64,000 nt of DNA from Candidatus Rifleibacteriota bacterium (GTDB lineage Bacteria > Muiribacteriota > Ozemobacteria > Ozemobacterales > Ozemobacteraceae). The notes under the pieces are model-generated. The model ran no database searches and had not been told where the DNA came from. It saw only the letters and a list, made by a program, of their open reading frames with translations. The DNA is taken from contig JANJUX010000007.1 of NCBI GenBank assembly GCA_024710355.1, positions 1 through 64,000 of the forward strand, in the 5' to 3' direction. The position numbers and the translations under genes are program-made. Positions 26,373 through 34,273 of the stretch are shown one piece after another. Position 1 is the first letter of the stretch. Each line of letters begins with the position of its first letter.

Positions 26373-27257
26373 CTACCACTGAAACCACCAGCTGTAGCTG
26401 GAAATATCTGAGCCCGCCGGCGCGGTCAATTCTGTTTTAAAGGCACGTTCCTGTAATGCGCTCACAGCCTGGGCCGGGACTATCTGATATTTATCGGTCC
26501 AGGCAGATGCAACCGGAAGAATTCCACCGGGGGTGCCGGCTGGGGGAACCCATTTTTCGAGCATCAGGCCATCGATGAACGTGGTATCGCCCGAAGTGGT
26601 GCCAGCCTGCAGCAGTTCGATTCTTACCGTAGCAGGAACCGCGCCGAGAGGGAAGCTGTTAAAATATCTTTTCCATTCAGTTCCGGTGGCATTGATTTCA
26701 AGGGCAGGGGTGGCTGCCGCATTTATTCTGATTCTAAGAATTGCTTTGGCCGTTGCGCTCGTCGACCTCGCCCAGAAACTGACTACATAAGTCGCGGCCG
26801 TGGTAATGCTGATTTCCTGCTCAGCTCCGTCGGCGTTAAGTTTCCAGCCGTTGGGGACCCCGTCATTGGCGGTGTAGTTGCCACGCCAGGTGCCGATTAA
26901 ACCATAATCTGTGTTGTCATCAACCTCAAAACTCGGGTTTTTTATGAGATTATCGATAATTCGCCACTTCATGGTGCCGGTAGCGACTCTGGCTCTGACA
27001 TAGCTTTGGTCAGCAAGAAAATCTGCAAGAGCCTCGGGGCCTTCTCCCATTTTTATGTCGAGTGTTGTGTCACCTGGATTTTTATAACGATAAAGGTCAA
27101 TTGCGCGGCGCAGGGCATCGAGATTGAGTTTTAGATCTTCTTCGCTGAAGCGTTTCAGTCTGGTATCCTGCTCTAAAACTGTAACCGTGCCAGAAAGGCC
27201 AAGGACAGTAAAAAACAGCAGCAGCCCGAGAAGAACGTAACCACGACGCAGTTTCAT
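26373..27257 (-). CDS. Prepilin-like protein with jelly-roll (carbohydrate-binding-like) domain
   Basis: 294 residues. Begins MKLRRG followed by a hydrophobic helix (YVLLGLLLFFTVLGLSG), a type IV prepilin cleavage site after Gly6. Residue +5 is Gly, not the usual Glu, a feature of GspK-type minor pseudopilins. A helix follows (FSEEDLKLNLDALRRAIDLY). Residues about 105-235 (LIKNPSFEVDD, YVVSFWARSTSATAKAIL, FIDGLMLEKW) look like a carbohydrate-binding jelly-roll domain. AAAGGA precedes the ATG, and a 9-bp AT-rich hairpin (27277-27300) lies in its leader. Converges on the giant protein gene with an 11-base gap. Confidence 0.75.
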   Translation of the reverse strand: MKLRRGYVLLGLLLFFTVLGLSGTVTVLEQDTRLKRFSEEDLKLNLDALRRAIDLYRYKNPGDTTLDIKMGEGPEALADFLADQSYVRARVATGTMKWRIIDNLIKNPSFEVDDNTDYGLIGTWRGNYTANDGVPNGWKLNADGAEQEISITTAATYVVSFWARSTSATAKAILRIRINAAATPALEINATGTEWKRYFNSFPLGAVPATVRIELLQAGTTSGDTTFIDGLMLEKWVPPAGTPGGILPVASAWTDKYQIVPAQAVSALQERAFKTELTAPAGSDISSYSWWFQW

Positions 27258-27312
27258 CGAAGAATCCTTTTAACAGGCTGAAAAAGTTATTTTTATCAGC
27301 AAAACGTGCGAT

Positions 27313-27342
27313 TTGAGAGACAAAAATCATTCTCTGTATTAT
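27313..27342 (+). promoter_or_regulatory. Candidate promoter of the pseudopilin pair
   Basis: TTGAGA (27313-27318), 18-base spacer, TATTAT (27337-27342) in the divergent gap between two prepilin genes. An AGAGA/TCTCT inverted repeat lies across the spacer. Confidence 0.45.
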
Positions 27343-27478
27343 TATAACAGACTCGACAAAGTGAGAATCTGAGATCAATTTTTTTTGTGTGCAGAAAATG
27401 CTAAGTGAACAAATTGGTTTTGCCGATTATCTCTTTGGTTTAGAAAAAATCTGTTTGCAGAGTAACAGGCAAAACTTA

Positions 27479-28219
27479 ATGGTGAAAACCGAAACAAAGT
27501 GGCAAAATAGTGGCAGATCCGGCTTTACCTTGCTGGAACTGCTCGTCGTAGTCGGCATCCTGGCCGCCCTGGTGGCTCTGGCACTGCCATTTTATCAAGA
27601 TTATGTAAACCAGTCTAAGATGACTGCAGCTGAAGCTGACCTGCAAACTTTCAAAAAAGCTCTTGCTATGTATGATCAGATGGAAGCAAAAATGTTTGGT
27701 TCTAACTTGGTGACAGACGTAGATTTGAAGCCTCTTATCGGGCGATATCTGCAGGATTATAGAACAAGCGCCGGGCAAATGGGGAATCCTGTTGACCCTT
27801 GGGGTAATAACTATAATCTGGATCCGGCAGTTGGTTCTATCTGGTCCAGCGGGCCTGACGGAGTCAGTGCTAGTGCGAATTCCAGAGCTGCGCTTGGTGA
27901 CGATTTGTTAACTACATGGAAGCCAGATTTCTTTCTGGCAACTGCCAAAAAAATTAACAACAGAACTATTGAACTTACTTTTTCTAGGAAAGTTTCTGCT
28001 CTTGTTGCAGGAAATGTTACTGCGCCAGCAGGAGCGGCGACGATCTACAAGGTTTCTGATACAGTGTTTCGCGTTGGCTATAACGCAGACCTGCCAGGGC
28101 CAGGGACATGGGTAACAGTTGCTACAACTATTTCTGCTCAAGATGGTAGGCTTTTGTCAGCTGCTAAATTGGCAGGACCGAAACCAGATGCCGTACCGGT
28201 TGATACCGCGCAATATTAA
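27479..28219 (+). CDS. GspG-type major pseudopilin with C-terminal Ig-like extension
   Basis: 246 residues. Prepilin site SGRSG then FTLLELLVVVGILAALVALA with Glu at +5. NPVDPWGNNYNLD is the conserved loop of type II secretion GspG pseudopilins. GspG normally stops soon after; here about 90 further residues (ATAKKINNRTIELTFSRKVS onward) form a beta-rich domain like the SbsA-type Ig fold. The ATG at 27479 is chosen because the upstream extension to 27389 would put 45 residues before the cleavage site; the Shine-Dalgarno is weak for both. Locally lower GC than the neighbours. The next pilin starts within its 3' end. Confidence 0.83.
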   Translation: MVKTETKWQNSGRSGFTLLELLVVVGILAALVALALPFYQDYVNQSKMTAAEADLQTFKKALAMYDQMEAKMFGSNLVTDVDLKPLIGRYLQDYRTSAGQMGNPVDPWGNNYNLDPAVGSIWSSGPDGVSASANSRAALGDDLLTTWKPDFFLATAKKINNRTIELTFSRKVSALVAGNVTAPAGAATIYKVSDTVFRVGYNADLPGPGTWVTVATTISAQDGRLLSAAKLAGPKPDAVPVDTAQY

Positions 28220-28682
28220 TTTTTCAACAATTAGATCGCAAAAGGGTTTTACCTTAGTAGAGGTTGTGGTTGTTACGGCACTGATTCTGCTGGTTTCGCT
28301 GGTTGGTATCCAGACGGCAGACGTGGTTTCACAAAGAGAAAAAGAAGAGAGGTTGCGCTTTGCATTGCTTGAAATGCGGGCAGCAATGGACCTATTTCAC
28401 CAGGACCAGCTGAGATTTCCAGATTCCTTCAATGAGCTGTTAACCACTCAACGTCTGGTTAATGGCGCAAATTACGGTTATTACCTGCGCCGGCTGCCAT
28501 TGAACCCGATTTTTGCAACAGTCAGGTGGGAAGTTTCGAGCAAAACATCGAGAACCGGTGCCGCCGACGTCTGGGTTGAAATAACGAATCCGACAACCAC
28601 GATTGGTGCTCCGATTGTCGACGTGCGCAGCCCTGACCCTGCTTATACCTCCCTGCGTGGCGATCAATACTCAAAGTGGTGA
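28188..28682 (+). CDS. Minor pseudopilin (prepilin-type N-terminus)
   Basis: 164 residues. Prepilin motif SQKG then FTLVEVVVVTALILLVSLVG with Glu at +5; then a helix rich in charges (SQREKEERLRFALLEMRAAM) and a small beta domain. The segment FHQDQLRFPDSFNELL recalls GspG/H-like globular starts. The start at 28188 overlaps the GspG-type gene by 32 bases, suggesting translational coupling; an in-frame TTG at about 28201 is an alternative. It converges on the HEAT-repeat gene. Confidence 0.8.
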   Translation: MPYRLIPRNINFSTIRSQKGFTLVEVVVVTALILLVSLVGIQTADVVSQREKEERLRFALLEMRAAMDLFHQDQLRFPDSFNELLTTQRLVNGANYGYYLRRLPLNPIFATVRWEVSSKTSRTGAADVWVEITNPTTTIGAPIVDVRSPDPAYTSLRGDQYSKW

Positions 28683-28708
28683 GCCTCAGGATACAGGATT
28701 CATAGGTT

Positions 28709-30034
28709 TCAGCGATCGGGCAGTTTGAAAGCCGCTATTACCGGTTCCGCTGAATCTTTGAGTTTGATACCGCGGGCGGCCGCTTCGGCAAGCAGTTTCT
28801 TTGCAATCAGGCCCTTTTCATTCTGCAGAATTTTAAGTGCTGCCTCTGATTCTAAGCTTTTCAATGAAAAAAGCAGATTCTGCAGTCGACTCAGGCCATC
28901 TGTATGCCCAGCTTTCCATTTTATCAGTGCCGCAATAGCCTGATCATCAGCATCACCTGAATTTTCGGCTTTTTCGAGCAACGGGCTGATGTTGCCCCTG
29001 AAAAATTCAATCTGACTGGCGATGATTTTCAGCGCCGCCTGGCGAATATGAGCTTCTTTGCGATTAGCGGCGCCGAGAATCCAGGGCAAAAAGGCTTCCC
29101 AGTTTGGCTGATTTGCGGCAGCCTGAATCACTCTTTCTGTAAGAAGCGGCTGAGCCGTGACCGGCCGCGCGACGCCATCGGCGAAAGCCACGATTCTTTC
29201 ACCATCTTCTGCCCGAAGCTGTCTGAGAATAGATGCGGCCTGTGCCGCATCCGGCGTGGTCAGATAAGCTTCGATCAAGGCTCTTATACCAAGTGGGTCT
29301 CTTAAAATTGCCAGCGATCTGATGGCGCAGCCGCTGACACGATGGTCGACGTCGGTCAGCGCATTGATCAGAAACACGGCCCGCCGGCTCAGCGGCAGCT
29401 CACCGGTGATAAAAACGGTGGCGGCTCTGGTTGCGGCATCCGGCGAATTTAGGCGCTGCAGAACCAGTTTTTCGAGTTCAGTTTCGGGTGCCAGTGTGGC
29501 CAGCCCCTTTAAGGCCTCGTTCTGGACGCGCAGGGCGTTATCATTGAGAAATGGTTCGAGAAGGCCAGGCAGCTTGTCTTTTCCCAATGAGGCCGCTGCC
29601 CTGACCGCATTGGCCCGCAGGCGAATATCGGGGTGCTGCATGAACGGAATCACCAGCTCGAGCCCGGCCCCGAGCCTGGCTGCAGCCGTGACGGCAGAGG
29701 CCAGCACAAAAACGTCTTTCTCGTCGACAAACAGTAGCCTGAGAGCGTCGAGAGCCGGTTTCCCCATTGCCGGAACCATTGCCTGAACTGCAAGCCGCCG
29801 GATTAAGGCGTTTTTTGACTTTAAAAGAGCGGCAACCTGGGCACCGCAGGCGACCGGGTGGTATTTTTCTGCAAGATGCAGAGCTGCTTCGATAACCTTT
29901 GCGTCGTGGCGCTGCAGCGCCTGAACAAGTGGCTCCGGGTGTCGTGAGAAGTCTTTTTCCCATTCCTGCAGCGCATGCAGAACCAGCGCCGGCTTGCCGC
30001 TTCCGATGAGTTGCGATATGTCGTTGAAGTCCAT
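28709..30034 (-). CDS. HEAT-repeat protein in the pilus/secretion operon
   Basis: 441 residues of alpha-alpha repeats (for example HPDIRLRANAVRAAASLG, NDNALRVQNEALKGLATL, SPDAATRAATVFITGEL, DVDHRVSGCAIRSLAIL), about ten to twelve HEAT units, with no signal or membrane segment. It begins two bases after the stop of the GspF/PilC-like gene and is last in the operon. HEAT solenoids usually bind proteins, so it may be a cytoplasmic scaffold for the ATPase or PilM, but no partner can be named from sequence. Not part of any standard type II or type IV set I know. Confidence 0.82.
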   Translation of the reverse strand: MDFNDISQLIGSGKPALVLHALQEWEKDFSRHPEPLVQALQRHDAKVIEAALHLAEKYHPVACGAQVAALLKSKNALIRRLAVQAMVPAMGKPALDALRLLFVDEKDVFVLASAVTAAARLGAGLELVIPFMQHPDIRLRANAVRAAASLGKDKLPGLLEPFLNDNALRVQNEALKGLATLAPETELEKLVLQRLNSPDAATRAATVFITGELPLSRRAVFLINALTDVDHRVSGCAIRSLAILRDPLGIRALIEAYLTTPDAAQAASILRQLRAEDGERIVAFADGVARPVTAQPLLTERVIQAAANQPNWEAFLPWILGAANRKEAHIRQAALKIIASQIEFFRGNISPLLEKAENSGDADDQAIAALIKWKAGHTDGLSRLQNLLFSLKSLESEAALKILQNEKGLIAKKLLAEAAARGIKLKDSAEPVIAAFKLPDR

Positions 30035-30036
30035 GC

Positions 30037-31245
30037 TTACCTTCGTGATATCAGTTTGGCCATGCCAAAGATCGGCAGATACAACGAAACCACAATGCCG
30101 CCGATGATGACGCCGAGAAAAACGATCAGCATCGGTTCAATCAGCGATGCCAGAGTCTCAACCTTGTTGTTGAACTCTTCTTCATAAAAATCTGAAACGT
30201 GGTCGAGCATTTCGGGCAGGTTGCCGCTGCGTTCGCCCACTGCAACCATACGGTTGAGCAGTTCTGGAAGCCATGGGAGCTGGCTGTCGAAGCTTTGCGC
30301 AATGTCTTTACCCTGTCTGATCATTTCTGCCGCAGTGGTGATCGATTCGCGGATCGGCTCGCGGTCAACCGACTGTCTGATCAGTTCCATGGCGCTGGTG
30401 ACCGTAATGCCGCTGTGGATAAGCATCGAAAAACTCTTGGCAAAACCGGCAATTTCATAGGTATGAAACATCTGCCCAAACAGCGGTAGACTCAAAACCG
30501 TGCGGTCATACAGGCGCTTCCCGGTGGCTGTTCGTTTTAACAGCACCAGAATAATCACAAAAAGAACAGTTCCGCCGGCAAAAGCCGGGAAATAGTTGAT
30601 CAGAGCATCACTACAGGCCAGAGTGAATTTTGTTATTGCCGGCAGGTCGCCGCCGAATTTTGCATAGATCTCCTTGAAGCGCGGAACAATTTTAATCAGA
30701 ATGGCGCCGACAACAATGAACGACAGGACCATTACCAGCATCGGGTAAGTCAGGGCTTTGATAATCATGCCGCGCAATTGAATGCGCTTTTTCAGCAGAC
30801 CGGTGAGGCGTTCGAGAACCTGTGGCATTTTGCCGGATTCTTCGCCGACTTCGAGAAGCTGCAGATATGTGCGGTCAAAGATTTTCGGGTATTTTTCGAA
30901 CGAGCTTTTAAGACTGTTGCCGTCGCTGATACTGGCAACGATATTTTTGAGGGCATCTTTCATGGTTTGGCTGTCAGCCCTGTTGACCAGCATTTCGAGA
31001 GTTTCGATGATCGGAATCCCTGCCCGGGTCAAAGTGCCGAAGAGGCGGGTGAAATGGTAGAGTTCATCGTCTTTCACGCCGCCACCGAATGAAATAGGGG
31101 TCTTTTCGACTTCGAGCTCTGCGTTTATCGGATTTAGGCCGCGAATGGCAACTGCGTCCATGGCGTCTCGCGGCGATTCAGCTGAAATGCTAAATATTTC
31201 GATGCTGCCGTCGGGTTTCTGGGCTTTGACTTTAAATTTTTTCAT
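30037..31245 (-). CDS. GspF/PilC inner-membrane platform protein
   Basis: 402 residues, full length for the family. Starts with a small domain (MKKFKVKAQKPDGSIEIFSI); two T2SSF domains follow: LYHFTRLFGTLTRAGIPIIE at about 60 and FAKSFSMLIHSGITVTSAME at about 265. Membrane helices are near 165-195, 215-240 and 375-397. It anchors pilin polymerisation above the GspE/PilB ATPase. Nine bases below the PilP-like gene and two bases before the HEAT gene. Confidence 0.95.
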   Translation of the reverse strand: MKKFKVKAQKPDGSIEIFSISAESPRDAMDAVAIRGLNPINAELEVEKTPISFGGGVKDDELYHFTRLFGTLTRAGIPIIETLEMLVNRADSQTMKDALKNIVASISDGNSLKSSFEKYPKIFDRTYLQLLEVGEESGKMPQVLERLTGLLKKRIQLRGMIIKALTYPMLVMVLSFIVVGAILIKIVPRFKEIYAKFGGDLPAITKFTLACSDALINYFPAFAGGTVLFVIILVLLKRTATGKRLYDRTVLSLPLFGQMFHTYEIAGFAKSFSMLIHSGITVTSAMELIRQSVDREPIRESITTAAEMIRQGKDIAQSFDSQLPWLPELLNRMVAVGERSGNLPEMLDHVSDFYEEEFNNKVETLASLIEPMLIVFLGVIIGGIVVSLYLPIFGMAKLISRR

Positions 31246-31254
31246 ATTTATGCC

Positions 31255-32022
31255 TCATGGTTGGGCTGTTACAGACGCTGTTTCTGCGGTTGTCAGAAAT
31301 TCGAGGGCAGTTTGTTTTGTGGCTCCACCTCTGAGAATTCTTATGGCCTCTTCAAGCTTCTGATCGCGTTGTTGGGTAATGCGGGGAAGATCATGTAACT
31401 GCCCGGTTGTATCCTTAACGATTATATTACCATTTTCGCCGGATGAAACCGATATCGTCCCTTCCTGAGGAAGTTGATTTTCACTGACAATATAAACTCT
31501 ATCATCTTCTCTGACCAGAAATTTGCGACGCTCACCGCTTTGAAATTCGCCGATGATGGCAATGGTTTTTGCCGGCGGCGCAACCGGCCCGGCTTCGGTT
31601 TGAATCACAGTGGTATCACTGGCTGTATCAGACCAGCGAAAACGTTCAGACATGTCGGAAGGCAGCTGAAACCCTCTGTCTGGGGGGAGAAATGGTTCTG
31701 CAACCGCAGCCACTCTTTGGGCAAAGTTTTCTGCCTGCTGGTTGAGCAGAAGAATCTGCTCGTTAATGCCCCCGGTTTCAGTCGGAAGAGGAATGCTGGC
31801 CGTAAGCGGATTTGCCGGAGCCTGGACATTCTGAACCGGCTGGGGCGGGGGCGTTGCCGGGCCCGCTCCAACGGTAACTACTGGCGCGGCAACGGGCGGA
31901 TTTACGGCCCGGGTGGTTGAGTTCTTTCCACCGCTTCTGACCAGCAGATTGGCAATGATCAGAAACGCAAAAATCGCGACCCCGATCAGTGCCCGCTTAT
32001 TGTCATTCTGCTGCTCAGCCAT
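31255..32022 (-). CDS. PilP-like pilus assembly/secretion lipoprotein analogue
   Basis: 255 residues. One N-terminal membrane helix (ALIGVAIFAFLIIANLLV, about 10-28), then a Pro/Ala-rich linker (to about 85) and a C-terminal beta domain (KTIAIIGEFQSGERRKFLVR, DDRVYIVSENQLPQEGTISV) of the PilP/GspC HR type. Unlike PilP it has no lipobox; an uncleaved anchor resembles GspC. It overlaps the PilO-like gene by 8 bases. Its role would be to link the inner-membrane platform to the secretin; the assignment rests on position and domain layout. Confidence 0.7.
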   Translation of the reverse strand: MAEQQNDNKRALIGVAIFAFLIIANLLVRSGGKNSTTRAVNPPVAAPVVTVGAGPATPPPQPVQNVQAPANPLTASIPLPTETGGINEQILLLNQQAENFAQRVAAVAEPFLPPDRGFQLPSDMSERFRWSDTASDTTVIQTEAGPVAPPAKTIAIIGEFQSGERRKFLVREDDRVYIVSENQLPQEGTISVSSGENGNIIVKDTTGQLHDLPRITQQRDQKLEEAIRILRGGATKQTALEFLTTAETASVTAQP

Positions 32023-32587
32023 TTTTAATAAACCTCACGCGGCACTGCAGATTTATCTGCGCTTCGTGGTCGGAGTTATCGAGAGTTACAAATTCAAGCG
32101 ATTCGATTCTGATTGCAGCCGGGTGCGTCTCGAGTATATAAAGAAGTTTGCGGATCTGCTGATAATGCCCGGAGAGAGAGAGTTCAAAGGCCTGGTCGAC
32201 ATAGCCTTCGAGGTTTTCGCGGGGTTTGTAGCCAAGATTGACCAGCTTGACGCCTGCAGAAGCGACCATTCTGGGCAGATTGTCGACAAATTCAGGCAGC
32301 GCGGTTTCGGGGAATCTGGTAAAGCTGCTGGCGGAAATGCGGTTCTGTCTTGCAGTCAGATCCTTTTCGATTGCTTCGGCCCTGGCTTTAAAAGCTTCTA
32401 TAAATGCATTCATTCTCAATTTCAGGTCATTGCGGTCAGACAGTTGTGACTTTCTCAAGGTGAGATGCCTGGTTTCGGAAATGAAGGCGGGGAGCTTAAC
32501 AGTCAGCAGCAGCGCAAGAAAGACTATTCCTGCCCAGGAGGCAAGGAACAGAATCAGGGCTTTATTTTTTCTGTCAGACTGCATCAT
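32015..32587 (-). CDS. PilO-like inner-membrane alignment protein
   Basis: 190 residues. Membrane helix at about 9-30 (ALILFLASWAGIVFLALLLTV), a coiled coil (about 35-80), then a ferredoxin-like domain (ISASSFTRFPETALPEFVD, FELSLSGHYQQIRKLLYILE) typical of PilO/GspM. PilO pairs with PilN in the periplasm. Overlaps the PilN-like gene by 14 bases and the PilP-like gene by 8. Confidence 0.82.
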   Translation of the reverse strand: MMQSDRKNKALILFLASWAGIVFLALLLTVKLPAFISETRHLTLRKSQLSDRNDLKLRMNAFIEAFKARAEAIEKDLTARQNRISASSFTRFPETALPEFVDNLPRMVASAGVKLVNLGYKPRENLEGYVDQAFELSLSGHYQQIRKLLYILETHPAAIRIESLEFVTLDNSDHEAQINLQCRVRFIKNG

Positions 32588-33152
32588 TGAATTTGAACTC
32601 TATTTCGATACTGAAGGCGGTTTTATTCTGAAACTTGATTTCGCCTTTCGGAACAAAGTTGAGGTTTTCCAGGGCGTGGTTTTCAGAAAGCTTCAGGTAA
32701 AAAGCGTTGGCATGATCTGGGTCGGTAACGGCGATTCTGAAGCGAAAAAATCTGTCTTCTGCAGCAAATACCGCTTTTCCGGTAAAGGGATTCTCGACGG
32801 CGGTGATTATGGCTCCAGCGGGAAGTGATGCTTCAATTGTGTTGAAGAGCCGCGTCCAGACAGAGAAAACGCCGCCGATTGCAAGATTGTGCTTTTGAAT
32901 CGCGGCTTCAAGCTCATTTATTCTTGCTTCTGGCGGCAACATGCCGCTTGCCAGTTCGAGAAACTGTTTTGAGTCGCTTTCTATAGCGATTGCCGCCGCT
33001 GTATATTCGCTTTCAAGGCGCTTCGAATAAACCGACATCCAGGCAAGAACAGAGAACGCGAGCACAGAAGCCGCCAGTGCAGCGATGGCCGAAGAAACCG
33101 GCAGGGCGATTCGACGTTCTTCGCGCTCAAGAAACTCAAAGGCAGTTGTCAT
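32574..33152 (-). CDS. PilN-like inner-membrane assembly protein
   Basis: 192 residues. A short cytoplasmic segment (MTTAFEFLEREERRIALP), a membrane helix at about 18-40, a coiled coil and a C-terminal small domain. In PilN/GspL fashion the cytoplasmic start would contact PilM. The canonical PilN 'INLLP' motif is not evident, so identity rests on position between PilM and PilO and on topology. The start overlaps the PilM stop by four bases (ATGA-type). Confidence 0.78.
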   Translation of the reverse strand: MTTAFEFLEREERRIALPVSSAIAALAASVLAFSVLAWMSVYSKRLESEYTAAAIAIESDSKQFLELASGMLPPEARINELEAAIQKHNLAIGGVFSVWTRLFNTIEASLPAGAIITAVENPFTGKAVFAAEDRFFRFRIAVTDPDHANAFYLKLSENHALENLNFVPKGEIKFQNKTAFSIEIEFKFNDAV

Positions 33153-34273
33153 GCGGCCATTATCCTGTCATAGCGTTCGAGCAGCCATGGAGAAAGCATC
33201 AGGTTCCCCAGCAGGGCGGCAATGGTCGAAGGGCTTTCTTTCTCCGGCAGGGTAAGCGTAGAGACCATCATGTCGACTTCTGACTGAAAAAAAGTGGTTG
33301 GAATGCCGAGGTTGGCATTTATCAACCGGTCGATGTTGCGGATCTTTGTTCCTTCGCCGCTCAGAATGATCTTTAAAAAACCACTTTCTTCTGGGTGATC
33401 GTTTGAGAACAGAAGTAAAAATCCATAAATTTTCTGCAGCAGATCGATCAGAACCGCTTCAATGTTCTGGTAGGTTTCGATCTCGCCCTGAGCCTCGCAG
33501 TTTGGGTCTTCAAGCAAAACGATTTCATCGGTCAATTTGCTCGCTGCCTGCTCATTGCTGCAGCTGCAGGCATTTTTGATCGCAGACAGCAGATCGTTGA
33601 CGCCGCGGTCGATTGTGTGAATGGTGAGAAGACCTTCGCGGTTAAAAATGCCGGCTGTCGTGGTTCTTTCACCAAGATGGACAAACGCCGATGGGTGTCT
33701 GGCTTCGGCAGTTGCTGTTTTTAAAGCTTTGACCAGGCCGGTGAAGGCTGGCTGAACCGAAAGGGGAACGATGCCCGACCGTTCGGCTATCTGAAAAAGA
33801 TTCTGCATTCTGGTTTTGCTGATGACACAATACTGCACCGGAATGCGGTTTTCGCGCTTTTCCCCCAGCTCGTATCTGACATGGAAATCTTTAAAGGCGA
33901 GGGTGGTAGTTTTGTGGATTTCTCTTTCGAGAAATGGTTGCAAGCCTGATCTGGCGGCGACCGCAGGAACCTGGAACGACCCGAAGGTAAAAAAATGGTC
34001 CGGCAGAATTATTGCGGCATGTTTTTCAAACGGAAAACGGTAGCCGGAAATCGCCCGCAGTTCTTTTACCGTCGCGGCAACATCGGGTAACGCATCCGGC
34101 TGGGCTGATTCATAGATGATCTCCGCTGATTTCAGCCGCTTTATGTCGAACCGGTTATCTTTCCAGCACCCCTCACACCATCTCATTTTTTTTCCGGAGA
34201 ATTCGAGAAGGTATACTGGGCTTCTGGCGATCAACCATTCATTAAGCTGTTCAATTAAAGACAAGGGCCACAC
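33149..34273 (-). CDS. PilM-like actin-fold cytoplasmic assembly protein
   Basis: 374 residues with an FtsA/PilM-like actin fold. SFVHLGERTTTAGIFNREGL and the FLKIILSGEGTKIRNIDRLI segment correspond to the phosphate-2 and adenosine motifs, somewhat degenerate. No membrane helix. PilM binds the N-terminus of PilN and couples the ATPase to the inner-membrane subcomplex. Its start lies 19 bases inside the end of the GspE/PilB-like gene, showing tight coupling. A CACSCS stretch near residue 233 is unusual. Confidence 0.8.
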   Translation of the reverse strand: MWPLSLIEQLNEWLIARSPVYLLEFSGKKMRWCEGCWKDNRFDIKRLKSAEIIYESAQPDALPDVAATVKELRAISGYRFPFEKHAAIILPDHFFTFGSFQVPAVAARSGLQPFLEREIHKTTTLAFKDFHVRYELGEKRENRIPVQYCVISKTRMQNLFQIAERSGIVPLSVQPAFTGLVKALKTATAEARHPSAFVHLGERTTTAGIFNREGLLTIHTIDRGVNDLLSAIKNACSCSNEQAASKLTDEIVLLEDPNCEAQGEIETYQNIEAVLIDLLQKIYGFLLLFSNDHPEESGFLKIILSGEGTKIRNIDRLINANLGIPTTFFQSEVDMMVSTLTLPEKESPSTIAALLGNLMLSPWLLERYDRIMAA

